Of a DNA stretch of 53,255 bases, positions 1 through 7,930 are shown piece by piece (position 1 is the first letter of the stretch; each line of letters begins with the position of its first letter). A model generated the notes under the pieces. The model was not told where the DNA came from, did not search any database, and saw nothing but the letters and a program-made list of their open reading frames with translations. A program made the translations under genes and the position numbers. Source of the stretch: Cyanobacteria bacterium RM1_2_2 (lineage in GTDB: Bacteria; Cyanobacteriota; Cyanobacteriia; Elainellales; Elainellaceae); the NCBI GenBank assembly GCA_012033495.1, contig JAAUQT010000010.1:1-53255 (forward strand), given 5' to 3'.

Positions 1-69
1 ACACAATGACTCGCTCGTTGAACTTTCATGCTCTCAAGTATACGACCCGCTTGCCGCCCTAACGGTCGG

Positions 70-121
70 CGGGCTGCTTATCCCAATCGCAGCAAGCTGC
101 GGGGTATGCACAGCCATTTTT
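70..121 (+). terminator. Nested hairpin followed by a T run
   Basis: An outer imperfect stem (72-84 against 101-115) encloses a perfect inner stem (GCAGC at 89-93, GCTGC at 96-100, two-base loop). A run of five T follows at 117-121. The structure fits a rho-independent terminator for a plus-strand gene upstream of the window. Hairpins like this also occur at the right end of IS200/IS605-type elements, so a transposon end is the alternative. Nothing else is recognisable in bases 1-169. Confidence 0.45.
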
Positions 122-169
122 AGATCAAGATATCGGGTCTTAAAGAATGTCTGAAAGATTGAGATCCCC

Positions 170-345
170 CTAAATTCCCCTTCAAAAGCTACCGTGTACA
201 CCGAAGGGGAGCCTGCTAGCGTTAGAGGCTTTTTCGCCCCCTAAATTCCCCACTGATGGAGGGACTTTGAACAGATCTGGCTGAGAAAAGTCCCCATTCT
301 TGGGGGATTCAAGGGACTGCAAGGACTGGTGTGTACACAGTAGAA
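170..345. repeat. Diverged intergenic repeat, copy A
   Basis: This stretch shares blocks in the same order with 2640-2920: a GATCCCCCT-like start, a GTGTACAC core, GAGGGACTTTGAA, a GGCT(C)GAGAA..GTCCCC block, GGGGGATT, and a terminal GTGTACACA/GTATACACA. No coding potential is evident. It looks like a decayed non-autonomous mobile repeat downstream of the lipocalin-like gene. Confidence 0.5.
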
Positions 346-397
346 GGGGATTAAGAAGAGCCTTGAGGCACAAGCAAACTACGTTCCAGACATCCTC

Positions 398-955
398 TTA
401 GTCAGCCACTCTGGTTTCGTTAATCATGGTGACTAGCTTGTAAGCGCCATCTTCAAAAAGCTGCGTCGTGCGGACACGATGGTTGCGGTCGATCAGGGCG
501 ATCAGTTCGTTGTAATGAGTTTTGCAACCTTGCACCGTGCGGCTACCTCGATACACAATCAGGTCGTCCATCACTGCCCAAGCAATTCCTGAAAAGCCAG
601 AAGCTTTCTCGCCGCCGAGCGTGTAAACCTCATCCGTGAGGGGGAACACTAGCTTGCCGTCGCGGAAATCTCCAAAATAGCGTGCCGTCACTTCTCTGGG
701 TGTGTTGATGCGAACGGTGTTGGTTTGCACATACTGCCTTCCAGAAATTTCGATTTTGACGCGAACCAAGTGTTCGTCGATCAGCGCTCCGGTGCGCTCA
801 ACTCGCAAGGCTGTACCTTCCCAAGTGCCGCAATTCTGCAAAAACACAATCGGAACGTTGAACTGATCGCAGCGCACGGTGGGAACCGGCATGGCAGCTT
901 CAGTTGTAAGAAAATCAGAAGTGAGAAACGAGCGAATCTCCGATTGATCAGTCAT
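398..955 (-). CDS. Hypothetical protein, lipocalin-like (DUF3598-like)
   Basis: The protein has 185 residues if started at the ATG whose first base is at 955, which has a GGAGA Shine-Dalgarno six bases upstream. A TTG start four codons earlier (967) is possible but would overlap that ribosome site. The sequence has no signal peptide or membrane segment. It opens with a WEGTALRVE-type strand and continues as alternating beta strands, like the cyanobacterial DUF3598/lipocalin-like proteins that bind small hydrophobic ligands. This assignment is by pattern only. The gene stands alone between two repeat blocks and about 240 bp from a flavin monooxygenase on the same strand, so shared function is possible but not shown. 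Confidence 0.8.
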   Translation of the reverse strand: MTDQSEIRSFLTSDFLTTEAAMPVPTVRCDQFNVPIVFLQNCGTWEGTALRVERTGALIDEHLVRVKIEISGRQYVQTNTVRINTPREVTARYFGDFRDGKLVFPLTDEVYTLGGEKASGFSGIAWAVMDDLIVYRGSRTVQGCKTHYNELIALIDRNHRVRTTQLFEDGAYKLVTMINETRVAD

Positions 956-1034
956 ACCATTCTCCAATCACCTCATCCTGACCCTAAACTAGCCAAACGC
1001 AACCAAAGATCGTGGATTAAATCAATCCATAAAC

Positions 1035-1171
1035 TGTACGGACGGGTTGAGCAGATCAATGGGCATCAATCGATTTGACCGCAAAGCCCGCCCCTACTCA
1101 CTACTGTACGGGCGGGTTTGGCAGATCAATGGGCATCCGGCAATCGATTCGACCGCTAAACCCGCCCCTAC
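1035..1171. repeat. Tandem pair of palindromic GC-rich repeats
   Basis: There are two adjacent copies (1035-1097 and 1105-1171). Each begins with TGTACGG(G/A)CGGGTT, contains GCAGATCAATGGGCATC and ATCGATT(T/C)GACCGC, and ends with CCCGCCCCTAC. The two ends of each copy are complementary, so each can form a long hairpin. This is the style of the small palindromic intergenic repeats abundant in cyanobacterial genomes. The pair fills the gap between two minus-strand genes. Confidence 0.75.
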
Positions 1172-1199
1172 CCACGATCAAACTGATTTAATTCCCATT

Positions 1200-2294
1200 C
1201 TAAGCCGCCTGTTTATGCCGCCGCCCAATCTTCCGGCTCATCTCCCGACTGGTACGCTGATATTCATGCACAATTGGCAACCGTTCCGCTTCAAAGGCAG
1301 CCAGCGCCGTGGATACATCCGCCCCAGCCGTCAGATGCCGCGACAGAGCCAGCGCATCTTCAAAGCCGGAAGTCATGCCGCGTGCTCGCGTTGGGCTTTT
1401 GGCATGGGCTGCGTCACCAATTAACACAATTCTTCCCTGCTGTAAGCGAGGCAGCGGATCGATGTCGTAGGAGTAGCGGCTGACGATTTGGGCGGGCGGA
1501 GTGGCTTCAATGATGGCTCGCGCATCTTCCGGTAGTTTGGCCAATTCTGCGGCTGGAATGCTGGGATCTTGAGGACGAAGAATGCTATCTTCATCTTCTT
1601 GCTGCTGTTGCTCCACAAAGAAGCCCCAATGGGTCAGCCCACCGCCAATATCGAAGAAATTCGCGTAAATGCCCCGACCGCGTACATAAACAATGAAATT
1701 CCCAGCGGGGCAAAACGTTTGATCTTCCACAATGCCTCGCCAGACTAAATCACCCAAATAGCAGAGCTGCACATCAGACACCACCGCCGGGCGAACTTGT
1801 GACAGAATCCCATCCGCACCCACTAACAGATCCCCTTCCCACTGCCGCCCGTCTTTGAAATGAGCGATCACGCTGCTGTCGGTTTGAGTCACCGATTGCA
1901 AATCAGCGTTGCCGTGTAAACATTCCGGCGACAAGGCATCGAGCAGGGCATGGAGAATCGCTTTGCGGTGCACCAACATTCCCGGCAGTTCGTCTGCTGC
2001 ATAGCTCACAGGTTCCGCGTTGATCAGGTCGCCGCGCAAATTGCGAAACTCGAACCGAGACACAGGAGCACCCGCCTGAATGATGGCTTGGCAGATCTGG
2101 GGGTTGCCTTGCTGAAGCGCTGCCATGCCTGCCTGAACTAGCAAAATGCCGCATCCTTCGGTACGCGGGTAAGGGGCTTTCTCAAATAGAGCAACCTGAA
2201 AGCCTTGTTGCTGCAACAGACTAGCCAGATAAACACCCGATGTACCAGCACCCACAATCCCAACGCGACAGTTTGCAGCAATCACGGGACTCAC
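1200..2294 (-). CDS. FAD-dependent monooxygenase (PHBH-fold)
   Basis: This 364-residue protein belongs to the class A flavoprotein hydroxylases. The N-terminal Rossmann motif GAGTSG (residues 15-20) binds the ADP part of FAD. A central LVGADG (about 157-162) and a C-terminal LIGDAAHAKSP (about 293-303) are the other two family signatures. There is no membrane segment or signal peptide. Such enzymes use NAD(P)H and oxygen to hydroxylate aromatic or heterocyclic substrates; the substrate cannot be read from the sequence. It is a distant paralog of the urate hydroxylase at 40790-41953. Genes on both sides are unrelated, so it is probably monocistronic. Confidence 0.9.
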   Translation of the reverse strand: MSPVIAANCRVGIVGAGTSGVYLASLLQQQGFQVALFEKAPYPRTEGCGILLVQAGMAALQQGNPQICQAIIQAGAPVSRFEFRNLRGDLINAEPVSYAADELPGMLVHRKAILHALLDALSPECLHGNADLQSVTQTDSSVIAHFKDGRQWEGDLLVGADGILSQVRPAVVSDVQLCYLGDLVWRGIVEDQTFCPAGNFIVYVRGRGIYANFFDIGGGLTHWGFFVEQQQQEDEDSILRPQDPSIPAAELAKLPEDARAIIEATPPAQIVSRYSYDIDPLPRLQQGRIVLIGDAAHAKSPTRARGMTSGFEDALALSRHLTAGADVSTALAAFEAERLPIVHEYQRTSREMSRKIGRRHKQAA

Positions 2295-2639
2295 CTCTAA
2301 AATCTAGATTGGATCAAGCAAATCAATTTGGTCAAATGGGCAGCGCTTGGCGGTAGATTGTGATTGATCTACTTCCTGGCTACTGCATCAACAGTTACCG
2401 ATTTCGTTAAACCGCACATAACTTAGTTATAACCTGTTTCATTTTAGACAAACTGCATTCACGCAGCACAACGCCCCATCGGAGCAGTATCAGGACAGTA
2501 TCAGAGCAGTTTTCCAGAACTTTCCTTTGCTAGTAAAAAGAGGAGCCTACCTTTATGATTTAGGAAGAAACGCCGTGTGCAACGATTTCTTAGCCTTCTT
2601 AATCAGCTACGATGTACACTCATTTTGCCGTGTGCAATT
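2295..2639. other. Intergenic region upstream of the monooxygenase
   Basis: No convincing gene is present. It should hold the minus-strand promoter of the flavin monooxygenase. Short direct repeats are visible: GCAGTATCAG/ACAGTATCAG near 2480-2500, and GCCGTGTGCAA at about 2571 and 2628. Confidence 0.4.
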
Positions 2640-2920
2640 CAAAACCCGGTCTGATCCCCCTTGATCTCCCATAACAAAAGGGAGGCTTCAACCCAGTGTT
2701 GGTACGTGCTTTGCACCCGCTCCGTGAACGGTTCCCCCCTTTTCGGCTACGGTGTACACACAACTCCTCTCAGCCTCCTACATCCCCCACCCATGAGGGA
2801 CTTTGAAGACACAATCGGCTCGGAGAAGTCCCCCGGAATGGGGGATTTGGGGGGCGGAAAAGTCTGCAACAAAGCTAATCTTCAACGGATGTATACACAG
2901 CAGCTTATCCAGGGGGACTT
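2640..2920. repeat. Diverged intergenic repeat, copy B
   Basis: This is a second, longer copy of the element at 170-345, in the same orientation. It has GATCCCCCTT, GGTGTACACA, GAGGGACTTTGAA, GGAGAAGTCCCCC, GGGGGATTTGGGG and GTATACACA. The open frames crossing it on both strands are low-complexity and unlike proteins. The two copies bracket the 398-2294 gene pair. Confidence 0.5.
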
Positions 2921-2966
2921 GGATGAGTGAAGTTGCACATGGCGTAAGGAAAAATGTTTCAACACT

Positions 2967-3080
2967 ACCTATCCCTTGAACAGCCACCTATCCCTTGAAC
3001 AGCCACCTATCCCTTGAACAGCCACCTATCCCTTGAACAGCTACCTATCCCTTGAACAGCTACCTATCCCTTGAACAGCC
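2967..3080. repeat. Six 19-bp tandem repeats upstream of chrA
   Basis: Six uninterrupted copies of ACCTATCCCTTGAACAGC(C/T) run 2967-2985, 2986-3004, 3005-3023, 3024-3042, 3043-3061 and 3062-3080. Only the last base varies: C,C,C,T,T,C. The array ends 15 bases before the chrA start codon, in its 5' leader. Each unit carries TTGAAC, so the array could bind a regulator or simply be a slippage-prone minisatellite. Confidence 0.95.
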
Positions 3081-3095
3081 CTATCTAAACGAACC

Positions 3096-4319
3096 ATGTC
3101 TAGCCCCGAAAGAACCGACGAAACCCCATCCGCCATTCCTTATCAAGCCTTAGAGCCGGCTCAACAACAGCAGCGGTTAAAAGAATTAGCGATGCTCTTT
3201 TTGAAGTTAGGGGCAATTGCCTTCGGTGGGCCTGCGGCTCACATCGCCATGATGAATGAAGAAGTGGTGAGACGGCGACAGTGGATGAGTTCAGAAAAGC
3301 TGCTCGATCTGCTCGGCATCACCAATCTGATTCCGGGCCCCAACTCCACAGAGCTAGCGATCCATATCGGCTATGAAAGGGCTGGTTGGCGAGGGCTGCT
3401 GATTGCGGGGTTCTGCTTCATTTTGCCCGCGATGCTGTTAGTGTGGGCATTGGCAGCGGTTTACGTGCGATATCAGAGCGTTCCTCAAGCCGCATGGCTG
3501 CTCTATGGCGTTAAGCCGGTGATTATTGCCATTGTGCTGCAAGCGTTGTGGAAGTTGGGCAAGAAGGCGATCAAAGACTTACCAACTGCAATTGCCGGGG
3601 CAGCAGTGATTGGATGGTTTTTCCTTGGAGGCAATGAGATTTTGCTGTTGCTGCTGGCTGGTATTGGCGTGATGGTTGTCAAAGCCGGGCAACGGAAAGG
3701 CAACCTCACATCAGGGTGGCTGGTTCCGGTCGGGCTGATGCCGGCAGGGTTGGCTCAAGTTCCTCAGGCGGCGGCGGTTCCTGCTGTGACAATCAGTGGG
3801 CTAAATGTGTTTCTGTTTTTTCTGAAAGTTGGGGCAGTTTTATACGGCAGTGGTTATGTTTTGCTAGCGTTTTTGCAGCGAGATCTCGTCGAACGCTCGC
3901 AGTGGTTAACTTCCCAGCAGTTGTTAGATGCCGTCGCCATTGGACAAATTACGCCCGGCCCGGTTTTTACAACTGCCACGTTTGTGGGCTATTTACTCGC
4001 AGGCAATGTGGGCGCAATCGCAGGAACCATCGGCATCTTTTTGCCTTCTTTCGTTCTGGTGCTGCTGGTCAACCCCTGGGCAACAAAGTTACGGCAATCC
4101 GTTTGGGCAAGCGGCTTTTTGGATGGTGTGAATGCCGCCTCGCTGGGGCTGATGGCAGTCGTCACGTGGCAGCTTGGAACCGCCGCCTTAGTAGACGGAA
4201 TCACCTTGCTCTTGGCCATTTTGAGCGCAATTGCGGTGTTTCGCTTCAAGATTAACTCTGCTTGGTTGGTACTGGCTGGCGCATTGGTTGGCTTCACAGT
4301 TCAAGCAGCTTTAAGATAA
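3096..4319 (+). CDS. chrA: Chromate transporter ChrA
   Basis: The 407-residue integral membrane protein has the normal length of the two-domain CHR superfamily and exports chromate across the plasma membrane. Its two homologous halves are easy to see. The first has GGPAAHIAMM, then RRRQWM and IPGPNSTELA (residues about 44-95). The second has GSGYVLLA, RSQWL and ITPGPVFTTATF (about 250-300). Hydrophobic helices fill the rest. No clear Shine-Dalgarno precedes the ATG; the six-unit tandem repeat ends just upstream, so the leader is unusual. The gene is flanked by unrelated minus-strand genes and appears to be transcribed alone. No ChrB or other metal-responsive regulator is adjacent. Confidence 0.93.
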   Translation: MSSPERTDETPSAIPYQALEPAQQQQRLKELAMLFLKLGAIAFGGPAAHIAMMNEEVVRRRQWMSSEKLLDLLGITNLIPGPNSTELAIHIGYERAGWRGLLIAGFCFILPAMLLVWALAAVYVRYQSVPQAAWLLYGVKPVIIAIVLQALWKLGKKAIKDLPTAIAGAAVIGWFFLGGNEILLLLLAGIGVMVVKAGQRKGNLTSGWLVPVGLMPAGLAQVPQAAAVPAVTISGLNVFLFFLKVGAVLYGSGYVLLAFLQRDLVERSQWLTSQQLLDAVAIGQITPGPVFTTATFVGYLLAGNVGAIAGTIGIFLPSFVLVLLVNPWATKLRQSVWASGFLDGVNAASLGLMAVVTWQLGTAALVDGITLLLAILSAIAVFRFKINSAWLVLAGALVGFTVQAALR

Positions 4320-4414
4320 AAAGATTCAGTCTTAAAGCATCTAGGGGCTGTAAATTGATTTGTGTTGCCTAGCTGCATGACTCGTTCGCGCATGAATGGC
4401 GGGCTAATGAATCA

Positions 4415-4432
4415 AGTCTAGTCAACTAGACT
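4415..4432. other. Perfect short palindrome between chrA and the receiver gene
   Basis: AGTCTAGT and ACTAGACT are separated by two bases. They lie between the convergent ends of chrA and the minus-strand receiver gene. The two-base spacer is too short for a good hairpin loop and no T run follows. A dimeric-protein site or chance is as likely as a terminator. Confidence 0.3.
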
Positions 4433-4455
4433 CAAACCCCATTCAAGAGCGATGC

Positions 4456-4821
4456 TTAATTGCCTAGCCGTGCCTTCACTCGTGATAGCAGATCGCTGAA
4501 ACTAAAGGGTTTGGTGACATAATCACTAACCCCAAAAGCCTGACTTTTTACTAAGTCGCCAACATCATCACGGGCAGTCACAATGATGATCACCGTAGGT
4601 TTTCGACCTCGCTCTTGTAGCTCCTTTAACACGTCCCAGCCGTCTTGACCTGGCAGCCCCAGATCTAACAGCATCAAATCAATATCTTCTGATGCCCCTT
4701 TCTCAACTGCTTCAATGCCATCTTTAGCGATCAAAGTTAAGTAACCATTTTTGCGTAGCCCTCTATCAATGAAAGCAGCAATTCGAGGCTCATCTTCGAC
4801 AATCAAAATCCGGTGAACCAC
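4456..4821 (-). CDS. Single-domain response regulator (receiver only)
   Basis: The 121-residue protein is a complete CheY-like receiver with no output domain. Asp53 in LLDLGLPGQD is the expected phosphorylation site, the acidic pair is ED/E at residues 9-11, and the conserved Lys is in YVTKPF (Lys104). The GTG at 4821 is the best start, because AGGAGG lies nine bases upstream; an upstream ATG at 4854 would translate through that ribosome site. It closely resembles the receiver half of the OmpR regulator at 7259-7930 but stops exactly where the winged helix would begin. It may have arisen by duplication and truncation. It may act with the kinases encoded upstream on the same strand, as a phosphate sink or a protein-interaction regulator (inference). 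Confidence 0.85.
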   Translation of the reverse strand: MVHRILIVEDEPRIAAFIDRGLRKNGYLTLIAKDGIEAVEKGASEDIDLMLLDLGLPGQDGWDVLKELQERGRKPTVIIIVTARDDVGDLVKSQAFGVSDYVTKPFSFSDLLSRVKARLGN

Positions 4822-5527
4822 GACAATACCCCTCCTGGGCAACCTTGGGAACAAACAACGGTAGATTTTGCAGGAGCCGCAGAATCGTGATGCAAAGCGC
4901 TGAAAACAGACAAACGAGCCTTACCCATCTCTAGCCGATTAGACGGTGTAACTTTAGCAGCACAAAGCCCAAGTTTAACTGAGATCTCACTCTTCATAAG
5001 CTTGGGCAAACCGTTGTTCTTAATCCTAGCAAAGTAACTTGATTTTAAATCTCGTTAGTATTCATTATGCTTTGTTCTTTTTAGGACTTTCTTCGTGAAA
5101 TCAAACTACACACTCATATCAATTTGTTTTTCCTAATCGAGCTATAAATTTATCTAACCATTGACGGCTTTCTTGATAGCTGTCTGCTCTTTTATGCTTT
5201 AACGATTCAATAACCGAACTATACAACAAATCCTACTTAGCTCAATGGGGGCAGGGGGGATGGAGGTGAAGCTAACCTTGATTTCAGTTTTCAGATTGAC
5301 CTTCATCTCATTTTATTCGAGATCATTTTATTCGAGCCAGCGATTGCGGCTGAGTTTTTCATCAATCCTATCATCAACCTGCTTCAGTTTAATTCGCTGA
5401 CGGGAAGACCAAACTACTTTAGCAACAGACAACGCAACGGTTTAATTGGGAGACAAAAAATAACTCCAATGAACTGAATGTTTTCAGAACAAAGTAAGTT
5501 AGTGATGAAAGTTTGATGAGAACTTCT
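4822..5527. other. Intergenic region upstream of the receiver gene
   Basis: About 700 bp with no gene that I can support. It is AT-rich from about 5030 to 5240 and should hold the minus-strand promoter of the receiver gene. The open frame at 4803-5009 is a shadow without family features. Confidence 0.4.
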
Positions 5528-7078
5528 TCATGAATGGCGGACAAAATTCTGCGCGTTTTGACTGCGTTGAGGCGGGCAGAGCGGCAGGGTTAGAACAAAC
5601 AGAGAGCCTTCTCCAAGCTGGCTTTCTAGTTCAATTTGGCCGCCGTGAGCTTCAGTGATGGCTTGAACGATGGCTAAGCCGAGTCCAGCCCCATCTGAGT
5701 TCCGTCCCCGATCGCCTGCACGGGCAAATCGCTCAAAGATTCGCTTTTGATCGGCCGCAGAAATGCCTTCTCCGGTATCTCTGACCCAAAATCGCACACT
5801 TTGCCAAGTCTGCTGAGAGCCGAGTTCAATCCAATCGCCTGGCTGAGTGTGTTGGGCTGCATTTTGTAACAGGTTCATGATTGCTCCGGTTAACCGCTGG
5901 CGGTCGCCCATAAATTGCCCTTGGCTATGCAGCTTGATTTGCCAGTTGCGGTCGGCAAGTGCTTGAGTCTTGGCAAAAAGTTCCTGCGTGAAGGATTCAA
6001 GATTGATCGTTTCAAGCTGTAAAAAATCAGAACGATCGGATTTAGACAGCAAAATCAAGTCGTTGACAATCCGGCTCATTCGCATTAATTCATCGATCAC
6101 AAGTTCGTGTGTTTCTTGCTGCTCTTCGGGCGTTTCTCCCATTACTTCTAAGTTGCCCAAAACAATAGTAATAGGCGTTCTCAATTCGTGTCCAGCATCA
6201 TTAATAAAGTTACGCTGGCTCGTGAAGGCAGATTGCAGCCGATCCATCATGCTGTTAAAGGTGCTAGACAGTTCTGCCAATTCGTCTGTTCCTTGTACTG
6301 CTAGGCGTTGGCTTAAGTCAGATTGGCTAATTGAGCGGGCGGTTGCCGTCAGGTTTTGCAGAGGCGCGAGCAGTTTTCCAATCGTGAACCAGGAAATCAC
6401 CATGGAAATCACAACGACACCCAACACCAGTTCAGCCAGAATTACGACCCCTGTTAGCGCCTCTTGCCGTTCGCCTGCGGTAGTGTGGACAGCCACAAAC
6501 AGCCCTTGAATTTTGCCTTCTAGCCGTAACGGTTTCGCAAGATAAAGGATAGTACCAACGGTGGCATCATTTGTGCGCTGTTGACCTTGAATGACATCAG
6601 ATGGGCTGACATCAGGGGAAACGCGGCTAGCAATATCCTGCATAGCGCTGAGATTTTCAGAGACCAACGGTGGCAAGCTGCGAGGATTGCTTTTGTAGTA
6701 TGTGCCGTCTAAGATAAAAATCAAGAAATTATCATCCTCTGGGATGTTAGTTTCTAGGTGATTTGTAGCGAAGTCCTGCAAGTCGGTGAGAGACTGATTG
6801 GGCATCGATTCCCATTCAAGGTACGATTCCCTAAATTGCTCCATTTCCTCAGTTAGGTCAGCTTGAACACGACGATCGACTTCAGATAAGAAGAGAAACA
6901 GGAATAGCGGCAGAGACAGACCTGCAATGGCAATCACGGTCAACATTTGCAGGAGAAGGATGCGGGTACGAGCTTGTTTGAGCAGGTTTTGCCACCAAGG
7001 AGAGGGCTGCTTTTTAGCCTCACCTGTGGTTTGAGATACCCGATTTGTCTGAATAATCTCTGAAGTCATTTGCCGCAT
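5528..7078 (-). CDS. Sensor histidine kinase (HAMP, HisKA, HATPase)
   Basis: The 516-residue membrane sensor kinase has a cytoplasmic lead (1-39), TM1 (about 40-64), an extracytoplasmic sensor region of about 140 residues, TM2 (about 208-234) and a HAMP linker (about 235-285). His297 in GHELRTPI is the phosphoacceptor. The ATPase has NLLQNA (N box, about 403), DTGEGI (G1, about 434) and GAGLGLAI (G2, about 463). It is a close paralog of the kinase at 7902-9404, with matching residues even in the sensor region (EDDNFLI, YYKSNPR). It lies 180 bp downstream of the OmpR regulator, so it may use that regulator, the receiver-only protein at 4456-4821, or both. Two ATG codons three apart are possible starts; neither has a clear ribosome site. 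Confidence 0.93.
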   Translation of the reverse strand: MRQMTSEIIQTNRVSQTTGEAKKQPSPWWQNLLKQARTRILLLQMLTVIAIAGLSLPLFLFLFLSEVDRRVQADLTEEMEQFRESYLEWESMPNQSLTDLQDFATNHLETNIPEDDNFLIFILDGTYYKSNPRSLPPLVSENLSAMQDIASRVSPDVSPSDVIQGQQRTNDATVGTILYLAKPLRLEGKIQGLFVAVHTTAGERQEALTGVVILAELVLGVVVISMVISWFTIGKLLAPLQNLTATARSISQSDLSQRLAVQGTDELAELSSTFNSMMDRLQSAFTSQRNFINDAGHELRTPITIVLGNLEVMGETPEEQQETHELVIDELMRMSRIVNDLILLSKSDRSDFLQLETINLESFTQELFAKTQALADRNWQIKLHSQGQFMGDRQRLTGAIMNLLQNAAQHTQPGDWIELGSQQTWQSVRFWVRDTGEGISAADQKRIFERFARAGDRGRNSDGAGLGLAIVQAITEAHGGQIELESQLGEGSLFVLTLPLCPPQRSQNAQNFVRHS

Positions 7079-7258
7079 AGGTGCTAAGACACTATTCTGA
7101 AGGCTGGATCAATTTTTCTAAATCAATATACAAATGGTTAGTCGCAAATACGGAAAAATAAATATAGAAACTGCAAGTGAGACTATGTTTTTACTTTACA
7201 GCGATTCATCAAGAAATCAGCACAGTCTATCAGAGCGTGTAAACCCAGTTTTGACGCC

Positions 7259-7930
7259 TCACACACGCCAGCGGTAGCCCATACCTCGGACTGTCTCAAT
7301 GAACTGACTGCCGAGTTTTTTCCGCAGATAGCCCACATAGACATCAACAATGTTAGAGCCTGGGTCATAGTCGTAGCCCCACACAGAGTTTAGCAACTGT
7401 TCACGGCTGACCACCTGCCCTGGATGGCGCAGAAACACTTCTGCCATCGTAAATTCTCGGGCCGACAGTTCCACGGGGCGATTGGCAACTTTGATTTTGC
7501 GCGTTCGCAAATCCAACATCACCTCACCTTGACAGAGCGTTAAATCACTTTTTCCGCTTACTGAAGCCACATTAACCCGCAGCCTTGCCCGAATCCGTAC
7601 CAAGAGTTCTTCAAACCGAAACGGCTTCGTCACATAGTCATCGGCTCCATTTTCAAAGCCAGCTACTTTGTCACGAATGTCATCTCGTGCGGTCAAAATA
7701 ATTACAGGAACCTGCATCCCTTGTCCGCGAATTTCCTCTAAGACGGTTAATCCATCTTTGCCTGGCAATCCCAAATCGAGAATGATCAAGTCAAATTCTC
7801 CTTCTAGCGCCATGTTGACGCCATCCTGCCCATTGGCAACGAGCGTGGAAACAAACCCATTCGATTGCAGTCCTTTTTCGAGAAAAGCCGCAATCCGAGG
7901 TTCATCTTCTATGATCAGAATCCGAGTCAT
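7259..7930 (-). CDS. OmpR/PhoB-family response regulator
   Basis: This 223-residue two-domain regulator has a receiver (about 1-118) with Asp52 in LDLGLPGKDG and Lys102 in YVTKPF. A winged-helix DNA-binding domain (about 128-223) ends in the family-typical VRGMGYRWRV. The start codon lies inside the end of the upstream kinase gene (29-bp overlap), showing co-translation with that kinase. It should bind DNA as a phosphorylated dimer and control local or remote promoters; its targets cannot be read from the sequence. The receiver is very similar to the stand-alone receiver at 4456-4821. Confidence 0.95.
   Translation of the reverse strand: MTRILIIEDEPRIAAFLEKGLQSNGFVSTLVANGQDGVNMALEGEFDLIILDLGLPGKDGLTVLEEIRGQGMQVPVIILTARDDIRDKVAGFENGADDYVTKPFRFEELLVRIRARLRVNVASVSGKSDLTLCQGEVMLDLRTRKIKVANRPVELSAREFTMAEVFLRHPGQVVSREQLLNSVWGYDYDPGSNIVDVYVGYLRKKLGSQFIETVRGMGYRWRV

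Noticed and set aside
182..373. 63-residue frame on the minus strand
   Set aside because: It runs through a non-coding repeat shared with 2640-2920; composition is low-complexity and there is no ribosome site.
725..1424. Overlapping plus-strand frames of 117 and 125 residues
   Set aside because: They lie antisense to the lipocalin-like and monooxygenase genes and cross the palindromic repeats; no family features.
3716..4255. 179-residue frame inside chrA
   Set aside because: It is a shifted-frame shadow of a clear chromate transporter gene.
4415..4432. Terminator for the receiver gene
   Set aside because: The perfect palindrome has only a two-base centre and no T tract, so it is listed only as a palindrome.
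5970..6509. 179-residue plus-strand frame
   Set aside because: Antisense shadow of the histidine kinase, rich in Ser/Arg as expected from reverse reading.
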